A stretch of 64,000 bases of DNA, from contig NZ_JAARLY010000005.1 in assembly GCF_011759385.1 (NCBI RefSeq), positions 124,001 through 188,000 on the forward strand, read 5' to 3'. The DNA comes from Oleiagrimonas sp. C23AA (GTDB lineage Bacteria; Pseudomonadota; Gammaproteobacteria; Xanthomonadales; Rhodanobacteraceae). The notes beneath the pieces are model-generated. The model was not told where the DNA came from and did no database searches. It was given only the letters and a program-made list of their open reading frames with translations. Each line of letters starts with the position of its first letter. Within the stretch, counting starts at the first letter, position 1. Both the position numbers and the translations under genes were made by a program. Positions 53,998 to 63,524 of the stretch are shown here, in pieces.

Positions 53998-54735
53998 TCA
54001 GCCGCGGTTGTGGTGCAAGCGGGCCAGCAAATCGTCGATGTAGGTACGGCTGACACGCACGGGGGTCCCTTCGCGCAAAAGCAGTATCGCGTCCCGATTG
54101 GTCAGCGGCTGCATTTCACGGATGCAGTCGACACGCACGATGGCCGAACGATGCACGCGCACGAAGCGTTGCGGGTCAAGCAGATGGCTCAGCCGGTTCA
54201 ATGATTCGCGCACGGGATAGCTGCGTGCGCCAACGTGCAGCAGGGCGTAATCACCGTCCGCCGCAATCCATTCGACGTCGTCGGTATCGATGAAGCAGGT
54301 TCGGCGGCCAATTTTCGTGGAGAGCCTTCGTATTGCGACTATGCCGTCGACATCCTCAGCGGACGCTGAAGGCATACGCAAGGCTGTGCGCGTGCGCTGT
54401 AGTGCCTCGTCGAAACGCACATCGTCGACGGGCTTGAGCAGGTAGTCGACAGCATCAAGCTCGAAGGCGCGTACGGCGAAACAATCATGGGCTGTAAGCA
54501 AAATAGCTTTCGGACGTCGCTCCGGTGCAAGCATGGCGAGCACGTCGAGCCCATTCATATCAGGCATCTGCACGTCCAGAAATACTACGTCCACCACCTT
54601 GTCGCGCAATCCGTTGAGGGCTGCGGTGCCATCTGCGTATTCGCCGCAAAGCATGGTATCTGCATGCGCTTGCAGGCGCGTGATCACGCCGCGGCGCGCC
54701 AACGGTTCGTCGTCGACCACCGCAACGCGCATCAT
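53998..54735 (-). CDS. LytTR-type response regulator
   Basis: A 245-residue two-component regulator. The receiver domain has acidic residues near the start (VVDDE), phosphoacceptor Asp54 in VFLDVQMPDM and a late Lys (YLLKPVDD). The C-terminal LytTR domain (LDPQRFVRVHRSAIVRVDCI) binds DNA. It is coded with the histidine kinase upstream, with a 4-base overlap. LytTR pairs control surface or peptide-related functions; the adjacent S9/ABC unit is one possible target. Confidence 0.93.
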   Translation of the reverse strand: MMRVAVVDDEPLARRGVITRLQAHADTMLCGEYADGTAALNGLRDKVVDVVFLDVQMPDMNGLDVLAMLAPERRPKAILLTAHDCFAVRAFELDAVDYLLKPVDDVRFDEALQRTRTALRMPSASAEDVDGIVAIRRLSTKIGRRTCFIDTDDVEWIAADGDYALLHVGARSYPVRESLNRLSHLLDPQRFVRVHRSAIVRVDCIREMQPLTNRDAILLLREGTPVRVSRTYIDDLLARLHHNRG

Positions 54736-55874
54736 GCGTATTCCCCCCTGCTGCTGGCTAGGCGCAGAGGCAGGCTCAGGCGCACTTCATAGCCGCCATC
54801 GGCGCATGGACCGGCATCAAACCGGTGTGTACCAGGATACAGGTGCGCCAGACGTTCGCGCACGTTACCGAGACCGACATTATCGTCGCGATCCCATCCC
54901 ATCGTGCTCGACGGTGGAGCCATTCCAGCCGTGTCGTTATGCACCCGCATTCGCAGGCGGTCATGTGCTTGCTTCACTTCGACCGTTAGGTGGCCCGGCC
55001 GTTGGCGCCGGGCTATGCCGTGACGAATGGCGTTTTCAACCAACGGTTGCATTAGTAGGCAGGGAACCAACGCGTGCAACACGTTAGGGCCAACGCACCA
55101 GTGCAGAATCAGGCGGTCGCCAAGACGGGCCTTCTCGATATCCAGGAAGGTTTCCGTGAGCACGATTTCATCGGCCAGCACGACCTCATGCTGCGCAGGG
55201 GCGTCCAGCGTCGCGCGTAGGAAATCTCCGAGACAGGTGATCATGTGGCTGGCCTCGCTCGGGCGATGCGCGTTGACCAGCGAGGAGATAGCGTTGAGCG
55301 TATTGAACAGGAAATGCGGTTGCAGCTGATAGCGCAGCGCACGCAACTCGGCATCGCGTGCGAGCGCGTGGGCCTGCAGGCGCTCGGCTTGCTCCTGGCG
55401 CAATTCGAAAGCATAGGTGATCACCGCATGCGCGGCACAGAAGGCAATCAGTGCCAGCCAACAGCTTTCCAGACCCCGGAACAACGAGGCCCAATGAAAG
55501 CTCGGCGGCAGCCCCCAGCCACTGGCGCGGAACAGGCCAAGTATCAATAAGTTGTTGCCGACCGACATCGCATAGGTGACCGCCAGCATGACCAGCGCGG
55601 TCATCCAAGTCCGCACGCGGCGCTTCCAGAGCGCACGCTGCAGCGCCGTGGCCGGTACCGTCCACGCCATAAACGCCAGCAGCAGAACGGCACGAACCGG
55701 CAGCGCGTGCCGCTGCCCGAGCGCCGGCAGATCCATCACGATCAGGCACAATCCGATGGGCAGCCCTGCCAGCAGCGGCAGGGAAAATGCCGGCAAGCTA
55801 CGAAGCGTATGTGTTGATCTGGAAAAGGAAGCACTCAAACGCAGCATTCCGGTTCGATGCGAAAACGCCATCAT
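54732..55874 (-). CDS. LytS/YehU-type sensor histidine kinase
   Basis: A kinase of about 380 residues. Four to five membrane segments in the first 160 residues precede a short coiled coil, the phosphoacceptor region LQPHFLFNTLNAISSLVNAH typical of the LytS (His_kinase, PF06580) type, and an ATP-binding domain (PLVENAIRHGI, VGLGNVRERL). No separate sensor domain is seen, so the signal is probably sensed in or at the membrane. Start choice among three ATG/GTG codons is uncertain. Confidence 0.92.
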   Translation of the reverse strand: MMAFSHRTGMLRLSASFSRSTHTLRSLPAFSLPLLAGLPIGLCLIVMDLPALGQRHALPVRAVLLLAFMAWTVPATALQRALWKRRVRTWMTALVMLAVTYAMSVGNNLLILGLFRASGWGLPPSFHWASLFRGLESCWLALIAFCAAHAVITYAFELRQEQAERLQAHALARDAELRALRYQLQPHFLFNTLNAISSLVNAHRPSEASHMITCLGDFLRATLDAPAQHEVVLADEIVLTETFLDIEKARLGDRLILHWCVGPNVLHALVPCLLMQPLVENAIRHGIARRQRPGHLTVEVKQAHDRLRMRVHNDTAGMAPPSSTMGWDRDDNVGLGNVRERLAHLYPGTHRFDAGPCADGGYEVRLSLPLRLASSRGEYA

Positions 55875-55919
55875 GCCACCCACTACCGGGCTCGGTGGCT
55901 CGAACGGTTGCGGTCAGGC

Positions 55920-56417
55920 TCAGTGCCCCGGCGGAAGATGCGTGGACCAGACCACGGATACAATGCGCCAGCCAGCATCGGTATGTAGCAGTTGCCATGA
56001 CTCCTGCCCGCGATTGGTTTCACGCCGGTCCATACGGAAGGTGTAGTCGAAGTTGACCGAGGCCACGTCGCCGTCGCTGTCGATGCGAATGTTGCGGAAG
56101 GTTTCCTTGACCGGACCTTTGTGCCCGCTTACGAAATCGATGAACTGACGGTAGTTGTGCCGCGGGTTGAAGGGTGCTTTGTCGGCCCCGGCATGGCGTT
56201 GCCGGATCTTCTTCAGCATGGTGTCTCCCAATACCGTACGCCACAGGATCGGCGGCTGAGCGAACAACGTGAGAAAGCCTTGTTTGTCCTTCTGAACGAT
56301 GGCCGTGCTGAACTGCTGGATCACCTTCCGGATAGCAGCATGATCCTTCGGCGGAGCGGCGTGGGTAAGCAGGGGAAGAAAAAGAAGAGTGGTTACCAGC
56401 AAGGCGCGACATTTCAT
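55920..56417 (-). CDS. Secreted NTF2-like (DUF4440/SnoaL-type) protein
   Basis: A 165-residue protein with a signal peptide (MKCRALLVTTLLFLPLLTHA) and one NTF2-like domain (KVIQQFSTAIVQKDKQGFLT, FRNIRIDSDGDVASVNFDYT, DAGWRIVSVVWS). Such domains bind small ligands or serve as enzymes, and no catalytic residue stands out. It stands alone upstream of the kinase gene. Bases 56418-56602 hold nothing assignable. Confidence 0.8.
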   Translation of the reverse strand: MKCRALLVTTLLFLPLLTHAAPPKDHAAIRKVIQQFSTAIVQKDKQGFLTLFAQPPILWRTVLGDTMLKKIRQRHAGADKAPFNPRHNYRQFIDFVSGHKGPVKETFRNIRIDSDGDVASVNFDYTFRMDRRETNRGQESWQLLHTDAGWRIVSVVWSTHLPPGH

Positions 56418-56602
56418 GGCGTGCTCCCGTCATTGAAGAGCTATCAGATTTACGCTGAGGTCTCCGCACTAACCAGACGTTGGTGCCGCCGATTCCGCCA
56501 ACCGTGCGTTGCATGCGGTGGAACGGTTCGAGCAAGTGCAGCGTCGTGCTGACCGTGCTTAACTTGCGACCATCGCATCTTGGACCTGCAAACCGAGACT
56601 TC

Positions 56603-57085
56603 TTAGGCGCTATACCGGTGACCAATCGCACGATCTATACCCAGATATCTAGGAGCCGGGCAGATATCACGCCCGTGACCAGGCAGCGCAGGATCGCACT
56701 TTTCATCAGGAAACTCGTTGGATTGGGTCAATAGGAAGGACTCGGCGCTCGGGGCGCCAAGTCCCCAAAGTCCCATAAGCAACTCAGCCTCCTTATGCAG
56801 AGTGTTGGCGGCTGCGCCATCGCCGCTCTGGGTCGCCAAGCCCATGAGGAAGCTGTCGATAGTCAACGCCAGTGCCGCACAATCGGTGCCCGTTGGCAGC
56901 TCCCCGGTTTCCACGCCTGACATGGTGCATTCTACGACGGCCCCACCGGTGGCGATGCGGCCTGCCTGAGCGATTTCCTGCTCGACGCAACTGTAATCAT
57001 CAAAATAGTTGAAGCCCGAGAGCACCGCCATCCATCCAATTGGCGTGTCCTTGGAGGTCTGCTTATCGGTGGCCTGATACAGCAT
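56603..57085 (-). pseudogene. TetR-family regulator, C-terminal part only
   Basis: About 160 codons whose middle (CTMSGVETGELPTGTDCAAL, then FLMGLATQSGDGA and LLMGLWG) matches the ligand-binding end of TetR/AcrR proteins. The helix-turn-helix domain is absent and the last 45 codons look unrelated. The upstream end shows no start with a ribosome site. Most likely a broken gene; a stand-alone ligand-binding domain is less likely. Confidence 0.5.
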
Positions 57086-57417
57086 GGCGCACTTGGCCTA
57101 CCGTGGTCCGTCGGGCCAGTTATACAACCGCTGGGCCGGCTAACCGAATGCAAGATCGTCCTGCATCAGTGCAGTCTGTGGGACCATCTCGATGGTACGC
57201 GCTGAAAAAGGCCAGTCTGGCCTCAGTTTGTCGCTCCCATGTTGGCACCGTGCTTCCTAGCGCAGGGAATAACTGTTGTAATTGATTGTGAAGAAGGGGG
57301 AAGCGGATCCGCTGGATCAAAGGATCAGCTTTGCTAATGGGGAAAGATGGCGTGCCTGATCACTCGAATGGATCCGTGCACGGGGCGAGTCGACGCCGGG
57401 GCGCCAGGGAGTGGGCT
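57086..57417. other. Upstream region of the large surface protein
   Basis: This stretch of about 330 bases has no convincing gene. It should carry the promoter of the autotransporter gene. A small dyad (GGACCATCTCGATGGTAC region near 57181-57200) and GGCCAGTCTGGCC near 57212 are the only symmetric elements that stood out; neither matches a site I know. Confidence 0.4.
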
Positions 57418-60400
57418 ATGTTTTGGTCGATGACCGATATGGCACGTCTGCGCAAGAAGCGCAGCCGCGTGTCCGGTTGCATGCGTATTTTCAGCGCGTT
57501 GCTGGTGCTTTTCGCTGCAACGATGTGGTCGGGAACGGCGCTTGCCAACTGTTCGGCCCAATCTCCGATCAACATCACCGTGGACTCGGGGGCGACCTAC
57601 ACCATCGATCTCACGGCCGATCACAACGACTGTGCGCCCTTCGGCATCACCATGAGCGATCCGGTCACTACGGCTCATGGCACGGTCACGCACAACAATT
57701 TTGCGGGCAGCGGCAACGTACAGATCTACTATGCCAACAATGGCGATGGCGCCACGTCGGATACGTTCACGTTCGATGACGGTACGGGCTATATCGTCAC
57801 CGTGAACGTCACCATCAATCCCGCGCCGGTCAGCATCAGCATCACCCCGAGCACAGCTCCCGACGGTACGGTAGGCGTGGCGTACAGCCAGGCGTTCACC
57901 GCCAGCGGTGGAACGGGTCCGTACACGTACGCCATCACGGCGGGCAGCCTGCCCGCCGGGCTCACCCTGAGCAGCAACGGCACGCTGACCGGTACGCCCA
58001 CCGAAGCCGGTTCGTTCAACTACACCGTGACCGCGACCGATGCCAACAACGCGACGGGCAGCCAGACCGTCACCATGACCGTGGATGCGCCGACCGTCAC
58101 GGTCGACCCCGCGTCCGGAGCGATCGCCAATCCGCAGGTCGGCGTGCCCTACAGCCAGCAATTCACCGCCTCCGGCGGCACGCAAGGCAGCGGCTACACG
58201 TTCACGGCGACAGGCACGGTGCCGAGCGGTCTCAGCCTATCCAGCAGCGGCCTGCTGTCCGGTACTCCGACGGCGGCGACCAGTTCCGCTAGCTTCACGG
58301 TCTATGCCACCGATCAGAGCACGGGCACAGGCGCGCCGTTCTCGGGCTCGCAGTCGTACACGGTGAGCGTGTCGGATCCGACGCTGACGATTTCCCCCGC
58401 TTCGGGGACGACCCTGGCCGCGGCGACGCAGAACAGCAGTTACAGCCAGCAGTTCACCGCCAGCGGCGGCACGCCCGGGTACACCTACCAGGTGACCGGC
58501 GGCACGCTGCCCAACGGCCTCTCGCTGAGTGGCGGGGGGCAGCTGAGCGGCACGCCGACGCAGGCCGGGACGTTCAACTTCAGCGTGACCGCGACCGACA
58601 GCTCGACGGGAACGGGATCGCCGTTCTCGGTCTCCGGCTCCTACACGCTCGATGTCCAGTCAATCGTGCCAGTCGCCAACCCGGTCTCGGACACGGTGCC
58701 TTATGGCAGCTCCTCGAATGTCGTGCCGACCAGCTTCTCAGGGGGCACCCCGACTTCGGTGGCCATCGTCTCGCCAGCCAGCCACGGCACCGCGACGGCC
58801 AGCGGCACGACCATCACCTATACCCCGATCTCCGGTTATACCGGCACCGATTCGTTCACGTATACCGGGACCAACTCGGCCGGCACTTCCACGACGCCGG
58901 CCACCGTCAGCATCACCGTCTCCGGTCCGACGCTCGCGATCACGAGTTCGAGCGGCGGCACGTCGCTGACGGCCCAGGTGGGCCAGCCGTTCACGCAGAC
59001 TTTCACCTTCAGCGGTGGCAAGGCGCCGTATTCGGGCTATAGCATCACCGGCATTCCGGCCGGTTTGAGCGTCACTGGTTTCAATAACACCAGCATCACG
59101 ATCGCGGGCACGCCCACCGCCAGCGGTACGTTCACGCTTGGGGTCAGCGGCACCGATTCGAGTACCGGTACCGATCCAAGCAGCGGCAAGAACGCGCCGT
59201 TCACCGTCAACCAGGCGTTCACGCTGAGCATCAGTGCGGCGTCGATGAACGTGACGCCCAGTTCGCTGCCGAGCGCAAGCGTGGGTGGCGCCTACAGTCA
59301 GCCGATCACCGCCAGCGGCGGCATCGCGCCGTACACCTATGCAGTGACTTCGGGCGCGCTGCCGGCGGGCATGACCTTGTCGGCCTCCGGCCTTCTCAGC
59401 GGCACGCCGACTGCAGGCGGTTCGTTCACCTTCCAGGTCACCGCGACCGACAGCAGCACCGGCACGGGTTCGCCGGCGACGAAATCGGTCTCCTACACGC
59501 TGGTCGTGAATGCTTCGACGGTCACCGTGTCGCCGACCTCTCTGCCCAGCGCACAGCGAGGCAGTGCGTACAGCCAGAACCTGAGCGCCAGCGGCGGCAC
59601 CTCACCGTATAGCTACGCGGTGACGGCCGGCACCTTGCCGGCAGGCCTGAGCCTGTCGGCGAACGGTGCCCTGAGCGGTACCCCGACGACCTCTGGCACC
59701 TTCAATTTCACGGTGACAGCGACCGACAGCAGCTCGGGCACGGGCCCCTACACTGGGGGCCAGGCGTACGCGCTGACCGTCGCGTCACCGACGATCACGG
59801 TGACACCCGCCACGTTGCCAGCGCCGGCCGTGGGAGCGGCCTACAGCCAGACATTTAGCGCCAGCGGAGGTGCCGGTCCGTATACCTATGCGGTGACGTC
59901 GGGCACGTTGCCGACGGGCCTAAGCCTGTCCAGCAGCGGGGCCCTGAGCGGCACGCCGACCTCGGGCGGCTCGTTCACCTTCACCGTCACCGCCACCGAC
60001 AGCAGCGGGGCCGGCGGTCCGTACACGGGCGCCCGTACCTATACGACGTCAGTGTCGACCCCGACCATCACCGTGACGCCAGCCACCCTGCCCGCAGGAC
60101 AACAGGGAACAGCCTACAGCCAGTCGCTTGCGGCAAGCGGCGGTACGGCACCCTATACCTACGCGCTGGCCTCGGGCGCATTGCCGTCAGGCCTCAGCCT
60201 GTCCAGCAGCGGTGCATTGAGCGGCACGCCGACGGTGAACGGATCCTTCAATTTCACGATCACGGCGACCGACAGCAGTACCGGCAGCGGTCCCTACACG
60301 AGTGACAAGGCCTACACGCTGTCGGTCTCGGCCAATCCGCCGACGGCGCATGACGACAAGGCCTCCACCTCGTCCAAGCAGACGGTCACCATTGCGGTCA

Positions 60401-62286
60401 CCGACAATGACACCGGCGACATCAGCAGCATCGCCCTGAGCGGGGGGCCGTCGCACGGCACGGCCACGGTCAACGGCCTGTCCGTGAAGTACACGCCGAC
60501 CGATACCTTCTTCGGCACCGATACGTTCACCTATACCGCTACCGGACCGGGTGGCACCTCGACACCGGCCACGGTGACGGTGACGGTGGCCGCGCTGGCC
60601 GTGCCGACCGCGAAGAACCAGTCGGTCACGGTGCTGGGCGGCAAGTCGGTGGACATCGACGCCACCGCGGGCGCGACCGGCGGGCCCTACACCACCGCCG
60701 CTGTCGCGAGCGCTCCGGACACGGGCACGGCCACCGTGTCCGGCACCAAGATCACCTACGCCGCGCCAGCCTCGGCGTCCGGCGCACACACGTTCACCTA
60801 CACGCTGAGCAATGCCTACGGCACGTCGAAGCCGGCGACTGTTTCGGTGCACATCAATCCGCTGCCGCAGGCGGTCGACCTCAGTGCCGATGCCATGGCC
60901 GGCGCTGAGGTCACAGTAAACCTCACCGACAAGGCCAGCGGCGGGCCCTTCAAGAGTGCGAACCTAGTCTCGATCTCGCCCAGCACGGCAGGCAGCGGAA
61001 GAATCACCAGGGTCGATGGCGGCTACCAGCTGCAATTCACCTCTTCTAGCACCTATGCGGGTACGGTTGCGGTGGTCTACACACTGAAGAACGCCTACGC
61101 GACTTCAGCGCGGGCGACGGTCACCATCCACGTGACTACGCGCCCCGATCCGAGCAAGGATAGCGAGGTGCTGGGCCTACTCAACGCGCAGACCGAATCC
61201 ACCCGCCGCTTCGCACGCGGCCAGATGGACAACTTTAATCGCCGTCTGGAAGCTCTGCACGACGCCGGTCACCTCGACCGCTTCAGCAACAGCCTGAGCT
61301 TCACGTCCGCCAGCAGCCGCATGCTCAACGAGCCCCGGCTGACCTATTCCGGACTGCGGCCCATGTCGGATCTGCAGCGGCGCTATCTCGTGCAGCCGGC
61401 CAATGCCGACGAGACGCCGGTGGAATCCGGTGGCGCCTACGACCCGAACGCTATGCATTTCTGGATCGACGGTGCGATGAACTTTGGTGCGCAGAAGCCA
61501 GGTGCCAGCGTCGACGGCATCGACTTCAACACCTCGGGTATCAGCTTGGGCGCGGACAAACGGTTGTGGTCCTCATTCGTGTTCGGTGCCGGTGTCGGCT
61601 ACGGCCACGATTCCAGCGACGTCGGTCATCAGGGCAGCCGCAGCAAGGGCGATGCGTACAGTGTGGCTTTGTACGCCAGCTATCAGCCCGGCGAGGCGAT
61701 ATACCTGGATGCCCTGACCGGCTACCAGTGGTTATCGTTCGACGCACGCCGCTACGTCACCGCCGATGGCAACCTCGTGCAAGGCCGCCGCGACGGCAAG
61801 CAGGCCTTTGGCGCCCTGACGTTGGGTTACGAGTATGCCGGCCACGACGGATTGCAGGTATCCCCCTACGGTCGCCTCGACGTGGCGTCCGGCACCCTGG
61901 ATGCCTACACCGAGACCGGCGACGACCTGTACGCGCTACATTACGAGCGGCAGGACGTGGACACCACCACGGGCACGGCAGGCGTGCGGCTGCGCCGCTC
62001 CTTCAAGCGCAATTTCGGCATCCTCGCACCGATGCTGCGAATCGAGTACCGACATGATTTCCAGGGCAACAGCAGTGCACTGCTGCGTTATGCGGACCTG
62101 CCGGTCGGGCCGGTGTACCGTGTACAACCCGGAAGCCAGTCACACGATCACACCATCCTCGGGCTCGGCTTGGAAACGCAGACCACACGGGGAACGAGCT
62201 TCCGCATCGAGTACCAAAGCCAGTTCGACAGCGCATCGAAGCACAACCAATCAATCGATCTGGATTTACAGTTCCCGTTCGACTAA
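57418..62286 (+). CDS. Giant Ig-repeat autotransporter (adhesin-like)
   Basis: A protein of about 1620 residues. A long basic signal region (RKKRSRVSGC, then FSALLVLFAATMWSGTALA) is followed by a cadherin-like Ig domain, then about eight He_PIG-type repeats of 85-95 residues (core ASGGTAPYTYA, LPAGLSLSSSGALSGTPT, FTVTATDSSTG) and four related Ig/cadherin-like domains. A helical linker (EVLGLLNAQTESTRRFARGQ) leads to a C-terminal outer-membrane beta-barrel of about 280 residues. It is a type V secreted surface protein, likely for adhesion or aggregation. Start codons at 57337, 57418, 57433 and 57442 are all possible. Confidence 0.88.
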   Translation: MFWSMTDMARLRKKRSRVSGCMRIFSALLVLFAATMWSGTALANCSAQSPINITVDSGATYTIDLTADHNDCAPFGITMSDPVTTAHGTVTHNNFAGSGNVQIYYANNGDGATSDTFTFDDGTGYIVTVNVTINPAPVSISITPSTAPDGTVGVAYSQAFTASGGTGPYTYAITAGSLPAGLTLSSNGTLTGTPTEAGSFNYTVTATDANNATGSQTVTMTVDAPTVTVDPASGAIANPQVGVPYSQQFTASGGTQGSGYTFTATGTVPSGLSLSSSGLLSGTPTAATSSASFTVYATDQSTGTGAPFSGSQSYTVSVSDPTLTISPASGTTLAAATQNSSYSQQFTASGGTPGYTYQVTGGTLPNGLSLSGGGQLSGTPTQAGTFNFSVTATDSSTGTGSPFSVSGSYTLDVQSIVPVANPVSDTVPYGSSSNVVPTSFSGGTPTSVAIVSPASHGTATASGTTITYTPISGYTGTDSFTYTGTNSAGTSTTPATVSITVSGPTLAITSSSGGTSLTAQVGQPFTQTFTFSGGKAPYSGYSITGIPAGLSVTGFNNTSITIAGTPTASGTFTLGVSGTDSSTGTDPSSGKNAPFTVNQAFTLSISAASMNVTPSSLPSASVGGAYSQPITASGGIAPYTYAVTSGALPAGMTLSASGLLSGTPTAGGSFTFQVTATDSSTGTGSPATKSVSYTLVVNASTVTVSPTSLPSAQRGSAYSQNLSASGGTSPYSYAVTAGTLPAGLSLSANGALSGTPTTSGTFNFTVTATDSSSGTGPYTGGQAYALTVASPTITVTPATLPAPAVGAAYSQTFSASGGAGPYTYAVTSGTLPTGLSLSSSGALSGTPTSGGSFTFTVTATDSSGAGGPYTGARTYTTSVSTPTITVTPATLPAGQQGTAYSQSLAASGGTAPYTYALASGALPSGLSLSSSGALSGTPTVNGSFNFTITATDSSTGSGPYTSDKAYTLSVSANPPTAHDDKASTSSKQTVTIAVTDNDTGDISSIALSGGPSHGTATVNGLSVKYTPTDTFFGTDTFTYTATGPGGTSTPATVTVTVAALAVPTAKNQSVTVLGGKSVDIDATAGATGGPYTTAAVASAPDTGTATVSGTKITYAAPASASGAHTFTYTLSNAYGTSKPATVSVHINPLPQAVDLSADAMAGAEVTVNLTDKASGGPFKSANLVSISPSTAGSGRITRVDGGYQLQFTSSSTYAGTVAVVYTLKNAYATSARATVTIHVTTRPDPSKDSEVLGLLNAQTESTRRFARGQMDNFNRRLEALHDAGHLDRFSNSLSFTSASSRMLNEPRLTYSGLRPMSDLQRRYLVQPANADETPVESGGAYDPNAMHFWIDGAMNFGAQKPGASVDGIDFNTSGISLGADKRLWSSFVFGAGVGYGHDSSDVGHQGSRSKGDAYSVALYASYQPGEAIYLDALTGYQWLSFDARRYVTADGNLVQGRRDGKQAFGALTLGYEYAGHDGLQVSPYGRLDVASGTLDAYTETGDDLYALHYERQDVDTTTGTAGVRLRRSFKRNFGILAPMLRIEYRHDFQGNSSALLRYADLPVGPVYRVQPGSQSHDHTILGLGLETQTTRGTSFRIEYQSQFDSASKHNQSIDLDLQFPFD

Positions 62287-62426
62287 AGGCGCAAAAAAAG
62301 AGGAAAGAGTGTCAGGTTTCCCCATGCCCCCTAGCCCAGGTCGCTGCACGATCCGTCTAGGTCCGGGTGGCTGATGCTCGCGTTCCTGGCGCGAGCGCTG
62401 GTCTGATCTGCGAAGACATGCCAGTG

Positions 62427-62471
62427 CAGCATCGCTGATGCCCGCAGACGCTCCAGGCACCAGCGATGCTG
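62427..62471. repeat. Stem-loop 1 downstream of the autotransporter
   Basis: CAGCATCGCTG (62427-62437) and CAGCGATGCTG (62461-62471) are perfect 11-bp inverted arms around a 23-base loop. It could end the autotransporter transcript, though it is 140 bases after the stop and lacks a T run. Confidence 0.55.
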
Positions 62472-62526
62472 AAGGCTGACGCCAGTCGCATTAGACGTCA
62501 GCAGACCTGACAGTCATGGTCGCGCT

Positions 62527-62562
62527 GACCGCCATCCGCTCGCTTTGATTAGCGGGGCGGTC
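62527..62562. repeat. Stem-loop 2
   Basis: GACCGCC (62527-62533) pairs with GGCGGTC (62556-62562), and inside this CCGCT (62536-62540) pairs with AGCGG (62551-62555), leaving a 2-base bulge and a 10-base loop. It abuts stem-loop 3 with no gap, a layout like REP-type doublets. Confidence 0.5.
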
Positions 62563-62606
62563 TAGAGTCCGGGGACACTTTGATCTACCCCCGATAATGG
62601 ACTCTA
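62563..62606. repeat. Stem-loop 3
   Basis: TAGAGTCC (62563-62570) pairs with GGACTCTA (62599-62606), and GGGG (62571-62574) can pair with CCCC further in. It directly follows stem-loop 2. The remainder of 62287-62683 holds nothing else assignable. Confidence 0.5.
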
Positions 62607-62683
62607 ATCACCGGCACATACCTTTTGCATTCCACCAAAAATAGCGAGGGGCATCACTCACGCTGCCCTCCGCCCTACTCCAG

Positions 62684-62909
62684 CTACTGATACGTCGGAT
62701 GCTCTTGCATCAGACAGTCGTCGACGATCTCGCGCAGCGCGGCCACGTCCCGGTAGATGGCATCGCCCATGATCGACAGCGTGGCGTCGGAAAGCTCGGC
62801 GTGGTCGGCGCAGGCGAAGCAAGTTCAGCATCAGCAACGGCCCGCGGATGTCACGTCGGAACAAGGCGGCGCCGGAGGCCTGGCTGGGTTCGACATACGT
62901 TGCTTGCAT
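62684..62909 (-). pseudogene. Broken DUF1330-like gene
   Basis: The start (MQATYVEPSQASGAALFRRD, then IRGPLLMLNLLR) resembles the N-terminus of DUF1330-type proteins. After LLR the coding sense moves to another frame (CADHAELSDATLSIMGDAIY to a stop at 62684), and the middle of the family domain is missing. It lies upstream of nothing on this strand and 47 bases from the MarR stop, so it may once have been regulated with it. Confidence 0.4.
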
Positions 62910-62956
62910 GGCGTACTTCCTGGGGCGCGACGGTGTCGATGGCGGCGGCCGGGCGG

Positions 62957-63376
62957 CTACGGTATCCGCAGTGTCTTCAACACACCTGAAAGGCTTTGGA
63001 CATGGTCTTCTGAAAGCCCCGAGAACAGAGCCTGGGCGGCATGTGCGACGGCGACATCGGCATCCTGGTACAGGCGCTGCCCGGCCTTGGACAAGGCCAC
63101 CAGGCTGACCCGCGCATCACGGGCGTTTTCTTCCTTTCGAACCAGGCCGGTCTTTTCCATCGGATTCAGCAGCCGGGTGACCCCTGAGGCGCTCAGGCCG
63201 ACATGCTCGGCCAGATCAATGCGGCGCAGGCGGTGATCGGCAGCTGCGGCCAGCTGCCGGAGAACCAGATACTCGGTAAAGCTGAGGCCGTGCGCGGACA
63301 GCGCCCCGCTCAGGCGCTTTTGCATCCGGGTCTGCAAGGTGGTGAGTTGGATAACAAGTTCGACGGGCGTAGACAT
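62957..63376 (-). CDS. MarR-family transcriptional regulator
   Basis: A 139-residue MarR regulator: LSFTEYLVLRQLAAAADHRL, then LAEHVGLSASGVTRLLNPME as recognition helix and KTGLVRKEENARDARVSLVA as wing with the conserved Asp-Ala-Arg. MarR proteins repress nearby genes until bound by an aromatic or oxidative ligand. The natural target would be the broken DUF1330-like gene downstream. ATG 63376 is preferred over the longer start at 63406. Confidence 0.88.
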   Translation of the reverse strand: MSTPVELVIQLTTLQTRMQKRLSGALSAHGLSFTEYLVLRQLAAAADHRLRRIDLAEHVGLSASGVTRLLNPMEKTGLVRKEENARDARVSLVALSKAGQRLYQDADVAVAHAAQALFSGLSEDHVQSLSGVLKTLRIP

Positions 63377-63524
63377 GACATGCTTGATAGATGTTTGAGA
63401 ACGCAATCATCGATCAAGAAACTTGCGCCGTCAACTACCTCGCAATCAAATATGCACTGATGCGCGCGAACCGGACAAACACCTACTTCATCGGGACGAA
63501 CTTCCGCGAACCATCCAGGCTCAA

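Noticed and set aside
57334-58185. Long minus-strand open frame of 283 codons inside the autotransporter gene.
   Set aside because: Low-complexity Arg/Gly product with no domain; it is the antisense of a GC-rich repeat gene.
57840-60330. Regularly spaced repeats that could suggest a CRISPR-like array.
   Set aside because: Period is about 255-290 bases, in frame, and encodes Ig-like domains; no short repeats with unique spacers occur anywhere in the window.
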